The notes below the pieces were generated by a model that was not told where the DNA came from, made no database searches, and was given only the letters and a program-made list of their open reading frames with translations. Positions 24,211 to 31,980 of a stretch of 37,638 nt of DNA are shown piece after piece. This stretch comes from CAYWMP01 sp964459445 (GTDB lineage: Bacteria > Desulfobacterota > DSM-4660 > Desulfatiglandales > HGW-15). Made by a program: the position numbers and the translations under genes. The first letter of the stretch is position 1; the number at the start of each line of letters is the position of its first letter. The DNA is taken from NCBI GenBank assembly GCA_964459445.1, contig CAYWMP010000038.1, positions 1 through 37,638 on the forward strand. The letters run 5' to 3'.

Positions 24211-24852
24211 ATGAGTGACATATTTCAGCAATTATCCGTGAATCTCATAGAGGGAGAAGAGGATAAGGTCCCTGAGTTGGTCCAAAAGGCACTGGATGAA
24301 GGCCTGGAGCCTCGGGACATTTTGGAAAAGGGCCTGCTTGTGGGTATGAACGAGGTGGGCGATCGCTTTGAACGTTGCGAGATGTTTGTGCCATCGGTTC
24401 TTTTAGCGGCCAAGGCCATGCAAAACGGTCTTGCAGTGTTGCGCCCCCGCCTTGTCGAAGTCGGGATTAAACCCATCGGAAAAATTGTATTAGGCACTGT
24501 TCTGGGGGATATCCATGATATCGGCAAGAACCTTGTGGGCATGCTTTGCGAGGGGGCCGGCTTTGAGGTCATCAACCTGGGCTTTGACACGCATCCTGAC
24601 AAATTCGTCAATGCGATCAAAGAGCACCAACCTGACATCGTGGGCATGTCGGCCATGCTAACCACCACCATGCTCAATATGGGGCACACGATCAAGGCCA
24701 TGGAAGAGGCAAACCTGCGTGACCAGGTAAAGATCATCATTGGCGGTGCACCGGTGGACTCTGAAATCTCAAATCGTCTTGGCGCCGATGGGTATGGCTA
24801 TAATGGCATTGCTGCCGTTAAACTGGCCAAACAACTGGTAGACGCCTCCTAA
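24211..24852 (+). CDS. Corrinoid protein 2 (MtbC/MtgC-like, B12-binding)
   Basis: 213 residues from the ATG at 24211, preferred to an upstream in-phase TTG because AAGGAG lies at 24198-24203. Same architecture as corrinoid protein 1: helical cap (QKALDEGLEPRDILEKGLLVGM, CEMFVPSVLLAAKAM) and B12 domain with D100-I-H102-D-I-G105 (LGDIHDIGKNLVG), SAMLTT and IGGAPV. The two corrinoid proteins are clearly paralogues but differ throughout, so each may serve one of the two MttB-like enzymes. It starts 34 bases after MttB-like 1 stops. Confidence 0.93.
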   Translation: MSDIFQQLSVNLIEGEEDKVPELVQKALDEGLEPRDILEKGLLVGMNEVGDRFERCEMFVPSVLLAAKAMQNGLAVLRPRLVEVGIKPIGKIVLGTVLGDIHDIGKNLVGMLCEGAGFEVINLGFDTHPDKFVNAIKEHQPDIVGMSAMLTTTMLNMGHTIKAMEEANLRDQVKIIIGGAPVDSEISNRLGADGYGYNGIAAVKLAKQLVDAS

Positions 24853-24856
24853 GGAG

Positions 24857-25633
24857 ATGGAAGATTCGAATACCATGACTATCGCGCAGACATCGAGAGC
24901 ACGACCTATCGTTTTCATCGCCTGCCAGGTAGTGCAGGATATGCTGGAGGGATTACTTCCAAAGGGTCTGGCTGAAAGAGTTATTTACATGGACTATGGC
25001 CTTCACCGGACACCCAGCAGTATGAAGCCCGTCCTGCAGGATGAGATTGATAACCTCCAAGAGCCTAGCCTGGTGGTGATGGGTTATGGCCTTTGCGGTA
25101 ATGGGATCGTGGGTATCGAGGCCGGAGAACATACTTTGCTGATTCCGAGGGTCGATGACTGTATTGCCATTTTGCTGGGTTCCTATCAGGCCTATATCCG
25201 TGAATTTGAGGCCGTTCCCGGGACCTATTATCTGAGTAAGGGTTGGTTGGAATCGGGCAGTCACCCCTTGAAGGAATTTGAGGAATACGTAGAAAAGTAT
25301 GGCGAAAAAAGCGCAGCATGGGTCATGGATCAACAATACCAGAATTACAAACGTCTCGTTATGGTCGCTCATAGTCAGGATGATATGGAAACCTACCGCT
25401 CAGAGGCCCTGGAAGTTGCCCGCTATTGCGAGCAATGGGGCATGCGATACGAAGAGATCATGGGTTCCAACCTTTATGTGCGTCGTTTGGTCGAGGTCGC
25501 TGCTGCCCTTGAGGAGGCGGACGACGAGTTCGTTGTCGTTTCCCCTGGTGGAAGGATTAATCAGGAACAATTCATGCGGTTGCGAGCGGCCGGGAAAGAT
25601 ATCAAAGAACCGGTCCAGGCCCTGGGCCGATGA
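24857..25633 (+). CDS. DUF1638 protein
   Basis: 258 residues of the DUF1638 family: RPIVFIACQVVQDMLEGLLPK near the N-terminus, YMDYGLHRTP, VVMGYGLCGNGIVGI, PRVDDCIAILLGS, YYLSKGWLES, and the late FVVVSPGGRI. Four cysteines include those in ACQV, GLCGNG and DDCIA, a possible metal or corrinoid-related site. DUF1638 genes recur next to MttB and corrinoid protein genes in bacteria and methanogens, and a role in that methyl-transfer system is generally presumed, but the reaction is not known. It begins four bases after corrinoid protein 2 stops and is followed 24 bases on by MttB-like 2, so it is in the operon. An internal ATG (24875) is also possible. Confidence 0.87.
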   Translation: MEDSNTMTIAQTSRARPIVFIACQVVQDMLEGLLPKGLAERVIYMDYGLHRTPSSMKPVLQDEIDNLQEPSLVVMGYGLCGNGIVGIEAGEHTLLIPRVDDCIAILLGSYQAYIREFEAVPGTYYLSKGWLESGSHPLKEFEEYVEKYGEKSAAWVMDQQYQNYKRLVMVAHSQDDMETYRSEALEVARYCEQWGMRYEEIMGSNLYVRRLVEVAAALEEADDEFVVVSPGGRINQEQFMRLRAAGKDIKEPVQALGR

Positions 25634-25657
25634 ATCGAAACAAAAGGAGAAGGAATC

Positions 25658-27160
25658 ATGCAAGTACATAGGACCAATTATCAAGAAAATATTACGCCGA
25701 CTCTTCAAGTCCTCACTGAAGATCAGGTGGAGGCCATTTACTACGCAGCCCTGCGGGTGCTGTATAAGACTGGAGTCCGGGTGTATGATCAGGCAGGGGT
25801 TGATGTTGCCTACTCCGGTGGCGCCATCATCGAGGATACAACTGAAGATAGCAGCCTGGTAAAGATACCGCACTGGATGGTTGAGAAAGCGCGTGCAACT
25901 TTACCGAGCCAGGTCGTTGTCATCGGACCCGACAGGAAGTACCGTATGGAGCTTCATAAGAACAGTATCTATTTCGGTGGTGGTTCGGACACCCCCTATA
26001 CGATTGATCCTTACTCAGGAGAACGACGTCGTACCACCTACCAGGATGTCAAAAATATCGCCCGGGTGGCCGAGGCCCTCCCAAACCTCAATTTTCATAT
26101 GTCCCTCGGCATAACTCAGGACACGGCCGTATCCACTTACGACCGTTGGCAATATCTGGCCATGCTCGAGGGAACCAATAAACCCATCAATGTGACGTCT
26201 GTGGACGCTGAAGGCGTCCAGGATATGCTGGAAATGGCTCACATCCGGCTCGGCGGCGAAGAGGAGTGGAGAAAGGGTCCGGCCTTCACCCTCTACATTG
26301 AACCGGTTTCACCCCTGAGCAATTCGAAGGAGGTCGTTCAAAAACTCCTTTTTGCTGTTGATCATGATATCCCCTGTGTGTACACACCCTGCCCCCTTGC
26401 CGGCGCCACAGCCCCTGCGACTCTGGCCGGATTAATGGTTCAGACTCTGACGGAAAGCCTGTTCGGCATAGTCATCAGTCAGTTGCGCAAACCCGGCGCC
26501 CAGGTGATTATTGGCGGCCTGATGTCCAGCATGGATATGCTTACCGCCACCTATACCTATGGGTCCCCGGAACTGCCTCTTATGAGTGCCGCCTACACCG
26601 ATATAACAAAATGGCTGAGGGTGCCCATGTATGAGACGGCCGGGTGTTCCGATGCGAAGGTCTTTGACGAACAAGCGGCCATGGAAGCCTCCATCAATAT
26701 CTCCACCGCCGCGCTCGTTGGCGGCAATATGATCCACGATGTGGGCTACATTGATTCAGGGCTTACCAGCAGTATGGAACAGATGGTCGCCTGCGATGAG
26801 ATCATCGATATGGTTAAACGCATCCTGAAGGGAATACCGGTTGACGACGCGACCATGGCCCTCAATGTGATGGATGAAGTAGGGCCCGGAGGCCACTTTC
26901 TCGAACATGACCACACCTACGAGCGTTTCAAATCGGAGATCTGGCGCCCAAAACTCATCGACCGCCAAAACTGGGAAGGTTGGATCGGTACCGGAAGCAA
27001 ACGTTACGGCGACCGTGTCCGTGAAAAAGTGATTGAAATCATCGAGTCCGAGACCGAACCCCTGATAGAAGAAGGGGCCTATAAAGAAATGGTTCGTGTC
27101 TGTGAACTGGCTGACTCCCGCCACAAGGACAAAGAACTGGATAAGAACATATTTGTATAA
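25658..27160 (+). CDS. MttB-family methyltransferase 2 (non-pyrrolysine)
   Basis: 500 residues, paralogous to MttB-like 1. Matching landmarks: VLYKTGVRVYDQAGVDVAYSGGA, IYFGGGSDTPYTID, IEPVSPLSNSKEVVQKL, YTPCPLAGATAPATLAG, GCSDAKVFDEQAAMEAS, HDVGYIDSGLTSSMEQMV and GPGGHFLEHDHTYERF. No in-frame TAG, so no pyrrolysine. AAGGAGAAGG lies upstream of the ATG. Two MttB-like enzymes with two corrinoid proteins in one operon suggest either successive or alternative methylated substrates (for example glycine betaine and another betaine). It is the last gene before a strong intrinsic terminator. Confidence 0.9.
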   Translation: MQVHRTNYQENITPTLQVLTEDQVEAIYYAALRVLYKTGVRVYDQAGVDVAYSGGAIIEDTTEDSSLVKIPHWMVEKARATLPSQVVVIGPDRKYRMELHKNSIYFGGGSDTPYTIDPYSGERRRTTYQDVKNIARVAEALPNLNFHMSLGITQDTAVSTYDRWQYLAMLEGTNKPINVTSVDAEGVQDMLEMAHIRLGGEEEWRKGPAFTLYIEPVSPLSNSKEVVQKLLFAVDHDIPCVYTPCPLAGATAPATLAGLMVQTLTESLFGIVISQLRKPGAQVIIGGLMSSMDMLTATYTYGSPELPLMSAAYTDITKWLRVPMYETAGCSDAKVFDEQAAMEASINISTAALVGGNMIHDVGYIDSGLTSSMEQMVACDEIIDMVKRILKGIPVDDATMALNVMDEVGPGGHFLEHDHTYERFKSEIWRPKLIDRQNWEGWIGTGSKRYGDRVREKVIEIIESETEPLIEEGAYKEMVRVCELADSRHKDKELDKNIFV

Positions 27161-27297
27161 TCGTAATACTTTAGCCCGTTTTATATCTGTCTGATAGAGC
27201 GGGAGTGTGGGGAACAAATAACCGGCAAAAGGCTAAAGGCATAGGGCACAAGGAAATCCCTTTTTACCTTAAGCCTTAAGCCCTGAGCCTTTTGTGC

Positions 27298-27339
27298 CCG
27301 GCAGTTTCGCTCTCTTTTAAGCGAGACTGCCGGTCTTTT
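27298..27339 (+). terminator. Strong intrinsic terminator of the methyltransferase operon
   Basis: A 14-bp stem with one G-U pair (27298-27311 with 27320-27333) and an 8-nt loop is followed directly by TCTTTT. An alternative pairing (GGGCACAA at 27244-27251 with 27292-27299) overlaps its left foot and could compete with it. It lies about 140 bases after the MttB-like 2 stop. Confidence 0.85.
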
Positions 27340-27349
27340 GAATGATTTA

Positions 27350-27791
27350 GAATATCGAATATCGAACAAGGAATATCGAATGTCGAAGGATCAAAGAGTA
27401 TTCGATCTCGAGGAGCGCTTAATAGATTTTGCTGTTCGAACTATCCGCACATCAGAATCGTTGCCAAAAACAAAGGTCGGCAAACATATTGCAGGGCAAC
27501 TTATTCGTTGCGGTACATCACCGGCACCCAACTACGGCGAAGCTCAAAGCGCAGAATCGCCGCATGACTTTATCCATAAAATGAAATTATGTCTTAAGGA
27601 ATTGCGTGAGACAAAGGTATGGCTCATTATGATAGTGAGAGCCAAACTTATCAAACCGGCATCAAAGCTAGAGCCTCTTATTGAGGAGAATGATGAATTG
27701 ATTTCAATCTTTGTAGCCAGCATAAAAACCGCAAAGAAGAAAAGCAAAAAAACCTCTTAATTCGATATTCCTTGTTCGATATTCGATATTC
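27350..27791. mobile_element. S23 gene cassette bounded by a perfect 31-bp inverted repeat
   Basis: The 31 bases 27350-27380 and 27761-27791 are exact reverse complements. They are built from repeats of GAATATCGAA with an internal CAAGG. The left arm ends on the A of the gene's start codon, and the right arm begins on the base after its stop codon, so the repeat frames the coding sequence almost to the base. This is the organisation expected of a small mobilisable unit. It sits directly behind the operon terminator. Confidence 0.75.
27380..27760 (+). CDS. Four-helix-bundle protein (S23 / 23S rRNA intervening-sequence family)
   Basis: 126 residues from the ATG at 27380. An in-phase ATG at 27338 would translate the terminator tail and inverted repeat and is rejected. 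The family pattern is clear: DLEERLIDFAVRTIRTSESLPKTKVGKHIAGQLIRCGTSPAPNYGEAQSAES, HKMKLCLKELRETKVWLIMI, and a lysine-rich tail. Relatives are encoded in rRNA intervening sequences, as stand-alone genes, and as the Avd accessory protein of diversity-generating retroelements; the bundle is basic and binds nucleic acid. No reverse transcriptase is near. No canonical ribosome site is present, because the inverted repeat occupies that position (CAAGGAATATCGA). Confidence 0.88.
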   Translation: MSKDQRVFDLEERLIDFAVRTIRTSESLPKTKVGKHIAGQLIRCGTSPAPNYGEAQSAESPHDFIHKMKLCLKELRETKVWLIMIVRAKLIKPASKLEPLIEENDELISIFVASIKTAKKKSKKTS

Positions 27792-27893
27792 AAAAAAAAA
27801 TAAGACTATTCACATTGGCTCTGAATTTTACTTTGAGTCTTTGCCGCGACAATCTCCAATGCCACCGCTGGCAGACTTTTCAAAGGTGCCCCA

Positions 27894-29897
27894 TTGAATG
27901 AAACTATCAACGAAACAAACACCCTTGTCCTAGGCATTGATACAGGCGGCACTTATACCGACGGCATACTCCTCGAATACCAATCACACCGTATACTGAC
28001 GACCCACAAATCCCTTACCACCAAACGCGATCTTTCTATTGGTATTGAAGAGGTCATCAATGGCATTCAAATTGAGGATCCTTCAGGCATTAAAATGGTC
28101 TCTATCTCAACCACTCTGGCCACCAACTCCATTGCCGAGGGAAAGAGCAAAAGGGTTGCCTTACTCCTCATTGGTTACGACCCCGAGCTTATTGCGGCCT
28201 TTCAAATGCAAACCCGGTTTTCAACGCCCCATTTCTTTTATGTCACCGGGGGACACGATCTTTATGGCCGCGAAAAGGACCCCCTCGACCTTGATAACCT
28301 TGTCGATAAGGTCAAAAGCATCAAGGACCAGGTAGACGCTATTGCCGTTTCCGGCTACTTCAGCCCACTCAATCCTGAACACGAAGATCGGGCCCGAACG
28401 GCTGTTACAGAGATCTGTGATTTGCCCATTGTCCTGGGTCATCAACTTTCCACCAAATTGGGCTCGGTTGAGAGGGCGACCACCGCCGCCCTCAACGCTT
28501 CACTGTTGGCGGTAATCCATGAATTCGTGGATGCCGTTCGACGGGCCATGAAGCGGAGACAAATCGATGCCCCGCTCATGGTGGTGCGCGGTGACGGCAC
28601 GCTAATGAGCGATGAATTCGCAAGCCGCACACCGGTTGAAACGATCCATTCTGGTCCGGCGGCCAGCGCTATCGGCGGTCGTTTCCTTTCCGAACTGGAG
28701 GACGCCCTGGTCGTGGACATCGGTGGGACGACGACAGACATTGCCCATGTCGAAAAGGGCCAGGTGGAAATAACAGAAGACGGCGCCACGGTCAGCGGTT
28801 ACAAGACGGCGGTCGAGGCAGCCAACCTGTTCACCACCGCCTTGGGCGGTGACAGTCATATTGCGCTGAACAGTGACGGGGAGGTGATGGTGGGACCCGA
28901 AAGGGTGATTCCCTTGGCCTACCTTGCCTCACAATACCCTCGGATAGAGGAACAACTTGTCATTCTCTCCAAGCGATCCCGCTCCAGGGCCAATCCGGAC
29001 GGGCTTCAGTACTGGTTGTTGTTGCGTGAACCCATGGCCGAAGATTCATTTAAAAAACAACATGAAAAGGCCTTGGTCAACCTGCTGCGTCAGGGTCCCC
29101 AGCCGGTGCCCGCGATCCTCGAACATCTTGATATTTGGCATATCGGACAGATGGATGCCAAGGGATTGCTCCAACAGGAAATTATCGCTAAAGCCGGGCT
29201 CACGCCTACTGATCTTCTTCATGTGGAGGGGCTTTTCGATCCCTGGAATGGCGAGGCTTCTCGATTGGCGCTCCAGGCGTTCTGTCGCTTTTACTCCCTG
29301 AACACTCACGAATTCATTCAGAAGGTTTGGGCAAAAATGAAAGAGGCCATGGCCCGGGCTATTGTCCATTTTCTGACTGGAAAGGGCGTTCACCCAAATG
29401 GCTCTTTTCCCATGGATCTCGATCAGTGGTTTTTTCATAACAGCCTCTACAATATCCACTCCCATCTCGAAACCAGCTTTAATTTGAACCTGCCTATCAT
29501 CGGCGTCGGTGCGCCGGCAGACATCTTCCTGAAGGATGTGGCCGAGTTTTTTCAGACGGAATTGATCTTGCCCGGTCATCATGAGGTTGCCAATGCAGTG
29601 GGCGCTGTGGCCGGCGCCATCATGTTCGTTGAGGAGGCCCTTGTCTATCCGCGCATGTCCGAGGGCGGATTCGACATTATCGGATATTATGTGCACGCCA
29701 GTAACGGGCGAAAGGAATTCGCCGAGATTAGTGAAGCAATGGCCCATGCCCGTGCTATAAGCCGGGAGACTGCCCTGGACGCTGCCCTACGCTCCGGCGC
29801 ACACGAACCGAATGTGATCCTTGAAGAAAGGGAGGATGGATTGGACACCTTTCGCATCCGGGCCAAGGCCGTGGGCAATCCGCGGCTTGCAAAATGA
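27894..29897 (+). CDS. Hydantoinase/oxoprolinase family protein (HyuA-like, ASKHA-fold ATPase)
   Basis: 667 residues, TTG start with AAAGGTG just upstream. The N-terminal Hydant_A_N region has LGIDTGGTYTDGILLE (phosphate-1 loop). The Hydantoinase_A core has ISTTLATNSIAEGK, RATTAALNASLL, HSGPAASAIGG and VVDIGGTTTDIAHV. From ~345 onward the sequence departs from typical HyuA, but retains LPIIGVGAPADIFLKDVAEF and the VANAVGAVAGAI end motif. No HyuB partner gene is present. Typical members hydrolyse cyclic amides with ATP. In this setting two roles are possible: hydrolysis of a methylated hydantoin, or ATP-dependent support of corrinoid enzymes (corrinoid activators share the ASKHA fold but carry Fe-S cysteines, which this lacks). 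Function is inference. Confidence 0.8.
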   Translation: MNETINETNTLVLGIDTGGTYTDGILLEYQSHRILTTHKSLTTKRDLSIGIEEVINGIQIEDPSGIKMVSISTTLATNSIAEGKSKRVALLLIGYDPELIAAFQMQTRFSTPHFFYVTGGHDLYGREKDPLDLDNLVDKVKSIKDQVDAIAVSGYFSPLNPEHEDRARTAVTEICDLPIVLGHQLSTKLGSVERATTAALNASLLAVIHEFVDAVRRAMKRRQIDAPLMVVRGDGTLMSDEFASRTPVETIHSGPAASAIGGRFLSELEDALVVDIGGTTTDIAHVEKGQVEITEDGATVSGYKTAVEAANLFTTALGGDSHIALNSDGEVMVGPERVIPLAYLASQYPRIEEQLVILSKRSRSRANPDGLQYWLLLREPMAEDSFKKQHEKALVNLLRQGPQPVPAILEHLDIWHIGQMDAKGLLQQEIIAKAGLTPTDLLHVEGLFDPWNGEASRLALQAFCRFYSLNTHEFIQKVWAKMKEAMARAIVHFLTGKGVHPNGSFPMDLDQWFFHNSLYNIHSHLETSFNLNLPIIGVGAPADIFLKDVAEFFQTELILPGHHEVANAVGAVAGAIMFVEEALVYPRMSEGGFDIIGYYVHASNGRKEFAEISEAMAHARAISRETALDAALRSGAHEPNVILEEREDGLDTFRIRAKAVGNPRLAK

Positions 29898-30158
29898 AAT
29901 AGCTAAAGCACAAGTCAACACATTAACTCTTCAGCCTGACCACTTTTCAACATTCAGATCTTGTGACCATGTCCGGTCTTAAAGGGGTAAGCGGAGCAGA
30001 TGATAACGAGCTATCGCGATCTGCACAACCAGCCCACTTTGAATGTGCCGGGTGACTTAAAGGGACCATGGGTTTACCCGTGGGGCTCCATTGGAACCCT
30101 GATGAATTTCGAGGGTTGTACCCATCGGGTTTGGCGATGTGGCAGGAGGATAGAAAAA
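29898..30158. other. Spacer upstream of the FAD oxidoreductase
   Basis: 260 bases with no independent gene called. The downstream frame is open back to an ATG at 30000, and its 53 codons could be an N-terminal extension (it includes PWVYPWGSIGTLMNFEG); the stronger ribosome site favours the later start. Confidence 0.35.
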
Positions 30159-31361
30159 ATGGGAAGGATATTTACTCCGAAAGAGAGCGATTTCGGCAAA
30201 ACCGATGCGGTAGTGATCGGAGGCGGTATTGTGGGCACGGCGACGGCTTTCTGGCTTTCCAGGGCAGGGTTGGATGTTGTTGTCGTTGAGATGCGCGACG
30301 GCCTGTCGACGTTAACAACCCCCGCCTCAGCGGAATGTTTTCGGGCCCAATTCGCGGAACCGGCCATGGCAGCCCTGGCCATACCGAGCATTGAGATGTT
30401 CGAGTATTTTGATGAAGTCATCGGCATACCGGGATACAACATTTCTATCAAACAGCAGGGATATCTTTTTCTCACAGATAACCCGGAAACGGTTGACGAC
30501 CTTAAGGAGAACGTGGTTCAGCAGCATAAACTGGGTGTGTCGGACTCAGAATTTCTGGAACGCGATGAGATCCTTGCCCGATTTCCATATATTTCGCCGT
30601 CTGTGTTGGCCGCGACGTTCCGGCAGCGAGATGGGTGGCTGTCATGCCATGAAACAACACAAGGATTTGCCAAAGGTTGTAACGCCGGGTTTTTCATCAA
30701 CACCAAAGCCACCGGGATTCAAATGGATAAAGAAAGGATCTGCGGGGTGGAAACCAATCGGGGAATCCTTCAGAGCCCTATCGTAGTCAATGCGGCCGGC
30801 CCCTTCGCTGCCGAAATCGGGAGAATGGTAAACCTGGACTTGCCTCTGGAGCCGGTTCGCCGGCAAAAGGTCTATATAAAGACATCCATTGGGATCCCTC
30901 CAAATGCCCCTTTTACAATAGATGTCAATAACAATTCCTACTGGCGCCCTGAAACCGGGGGAGTGATAATCGGCTGGGTGGATTCGGATGAGCCGGTGAG
31001 TCAGCCGACCGAGAATGTGAATACAGATTGGGAGTTTCCGGCCATCACCTTGGACAAGGTGAAGCGCATGACACCGTTCTTTGAAGAAGTCGAGAAAACC
31101 GTAAGACAACCCGATATGAATACGTCAGCCGGATACTATGTCTACACGCCCGATGACCAGCCGCTGATCGGATCTTTCCCGGAAGTCCCCGGTTTTTATA
31201 TCAATTGCGGCTACTGGGCCGGCATGATGCTTTCTCCGCAGGCGGGTAAGCGAATCGGCGAACTCGTCACCGGAAAGTTGGATCCCAGCGATAACCCCTT
31301 GCGGCCGACGCGTTTCAGAGAAGGGCTTGGGAAAAAAGGTAAAACCCTTATGAGCCACTAG
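30159..31361 (+). CDS. FAD-dependent oxidoreductase (DAO family; sarcosine/dimethylglycine oxidase-like)
   Basis: About 400 residues from the ATG at 30159, which has AGGAGG at 30144-30149; an alternative in-phase ATG at 30000 would give 453 residues. The Rossmann FAD motif DAVVIGGGIVGTATAFWLSRAG is followed by VVVEMRDGLSTLTTPASAECFRAQF, the VVNAAGPFAAEIG segment, LPLEPVRRQKVYI, and the C-terminal TPDDQPLIGSFPEVPGFYINCGYWAGMMLSP. This pattern is shared by sarcosine oxidase beta-like and FOXRED1-like dehydrogenases that oxidise N-methyl or secondary amines. Next to betaine demethylation genes, oxidation of dimethylglycine or sarcosine is an attractive role, unproven. No signal peptide. Confidence 0.85.
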   Translation: MGRIFTPKESDFGKTDAVVIGGGIVGTATAFWLSRAGLDVVVVEMRDGLSTLTTPASAECFRAQFAEPAMAALAIPSIEMFEYFDEVIGIPGYNISIKQQGYLFLTDNPETVDDLKENVVQQHKLGVSDSEFLERDEILARFPYISPSVLAATFRQRDGWLSCHETTQGFAKGCNAGFFINTKATGIQMDKERICGVETNRGILQSPIVVNAAGPFAAEIGRMVNLDLPLEPVRRQKVYIKTSIGIPPNAPFTIDVNNNSYWRPETGGVIIGWVDSDEPVSQPTENVNTDWEFPAITLDKVKRMTPFFEEVEKTVRQPDMNTSAGYYVYTPDDQPLIGSFPEVPGFYINCGYWAGMMLSPQAGKRIGELVTGKLDPSDNPLRPTRFREGLGKKGKTLMSH

Positions 31362-31390
31362 ACTCTTAAAACTCACTTTTGTGCTTTTTG

Positions 31391-31513
31391 TGGCAATCCA
31401 TTCCCGGTGCCGACGGCCGCGAGGAAGCCCGTCGCCGCGAGTATCAGGCCGTTGTCGATAGTATCCGTTTCACCCGAGAGGAGCTGGGCGTCGGTCAGTG
31501 GCCTAAGCTCTAA
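31391..31513 (+). pseudogene. Possible C-terminal gene remnant
   Basis: A GC-rich frame ending at TAA 31511-31513 reads like a real protein tail (ADGREEARRREYQAVVDSI, then RFTREELGVGQWPKL). It has no start codon, and its upstream sequence is AT-rich and unlike it. The parent family is not recognised. It may be debris of a gene lost by deletion; the composition differs from the adjoining spacer. Confidence 0.3.
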
Positions 31514-31623
31514 TTCAATGAAACAAAATTGCAAGGAAAGGAGGTATTTTAAGGGGACTTGAGATCTAATTTGAAAAATTACTAATCCAATGAAACAAAA
31601 CTACGAGGAAAGGAGGTGTTTTA
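31511..31623. repeat. Duplicated leader with ribosome-binding site
   Basis: Two 41-base segments (31511-31551 and 31583-31623) match at 36 positions, the five differences all being transitions. Both carry GGAAAGGAGGT followed by TTTTA, but only the second is followed by a start codon. A shorter third copy (GAGGAAGGAGGTGTTTTA) precedes the BCCT gene at 31963-31980. Confidence 0.7.
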
Positions 31624-31624
31624 G

Positions 31625-31957
31625 ATGGCCAAAGGCGATTACAGTATCCGTTATGATCCTGACAAGCTCAGAGAAATGATTGAAGAAGGGAAAACCGCCA
31701 AGGAGATCACGAATGAATTTAAGATATCCCCCTATACGCTTCGGGAGCATTTGGTGATGCTTCAGAATCTTGACAAGAAAATCTACGTCATCAAAGGACT
31801 CTTTGATTATTCCCAAGTGGAAGAATCAAAGGTCAAAAAGGAAGGGATCGTTTTCTCCAAAGAGATGCTCGAAAAAACCGGTTTTACTCCGGGTGACGCA
31901 TTCGAGATGGAAGTCAAAGAAGACCGAATAGTCCTGAAAAAAATCCAGAATGACTAA
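31625..31957 (+). CDS. Small regulator: HTH plus AbrB/SpoVT-like C-terminus
   Basis: 110 residues. N-terminal YDPDKLREMIEEGKTAKEITNEFKISPYTLREHL is a helix-turn-helix with a resolvase/sigma-like recognition pattern. C-terminal GIVFSKEMLEKTGFTPGDAFEMEVKEDRIVLKKI follows the AbrB swapped-hairpin pattern (short strand, GxxPGD turn, strand, IxLKK). AAAGGAGGT precedes the ATG. It lies 23 bases before the BCCT transporter and shares its leader sequence, so local control of the transport genes is likely. The HTH+AbrB combination is found in small deltaproteobacterial proteins, function unstudied as far as I know. Confidence 0.75.
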   Translation: MAKGDYSIRYDPDKLREMIEEGKTAKEITNEFKISPYTLREHLVMLQNLDKKIYVIKGLFDYSQVEESKVKKEGIVFSKEMLEKTGFTPGDAFEMEVKEDRIVLKKIQND

Positions 31958-31980
31958 ACGCTGGAGGAAGGAGGTGTTTT

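Noticed and set aside
22713..27160. Pyrrolysine (in-frame TAG) in the MttB homologues
   Set aside because: Both MttB-like genes are uninterrupted over 487 and 500 codons, so they belong to the non-pyrrolysine branch.
27338..27380. Earlier start for the S23 gene at 27338
   Set aside because: It would translate the terminator tail and the inverted repeat; the family's conserved start agrees with 27380.
27380..27760. Diversity-generating retroelement
   Set aside because: S23 resembles Avd, but there is no reverse transcriptase, template repeat or variable C-type lectin gene nearby.
29046..29747. Minus-strand open frame of 233 codons inside the HyuA-like gene
   Set aside because: Antisense shadow of a well-supported gene; no recognisable motif.
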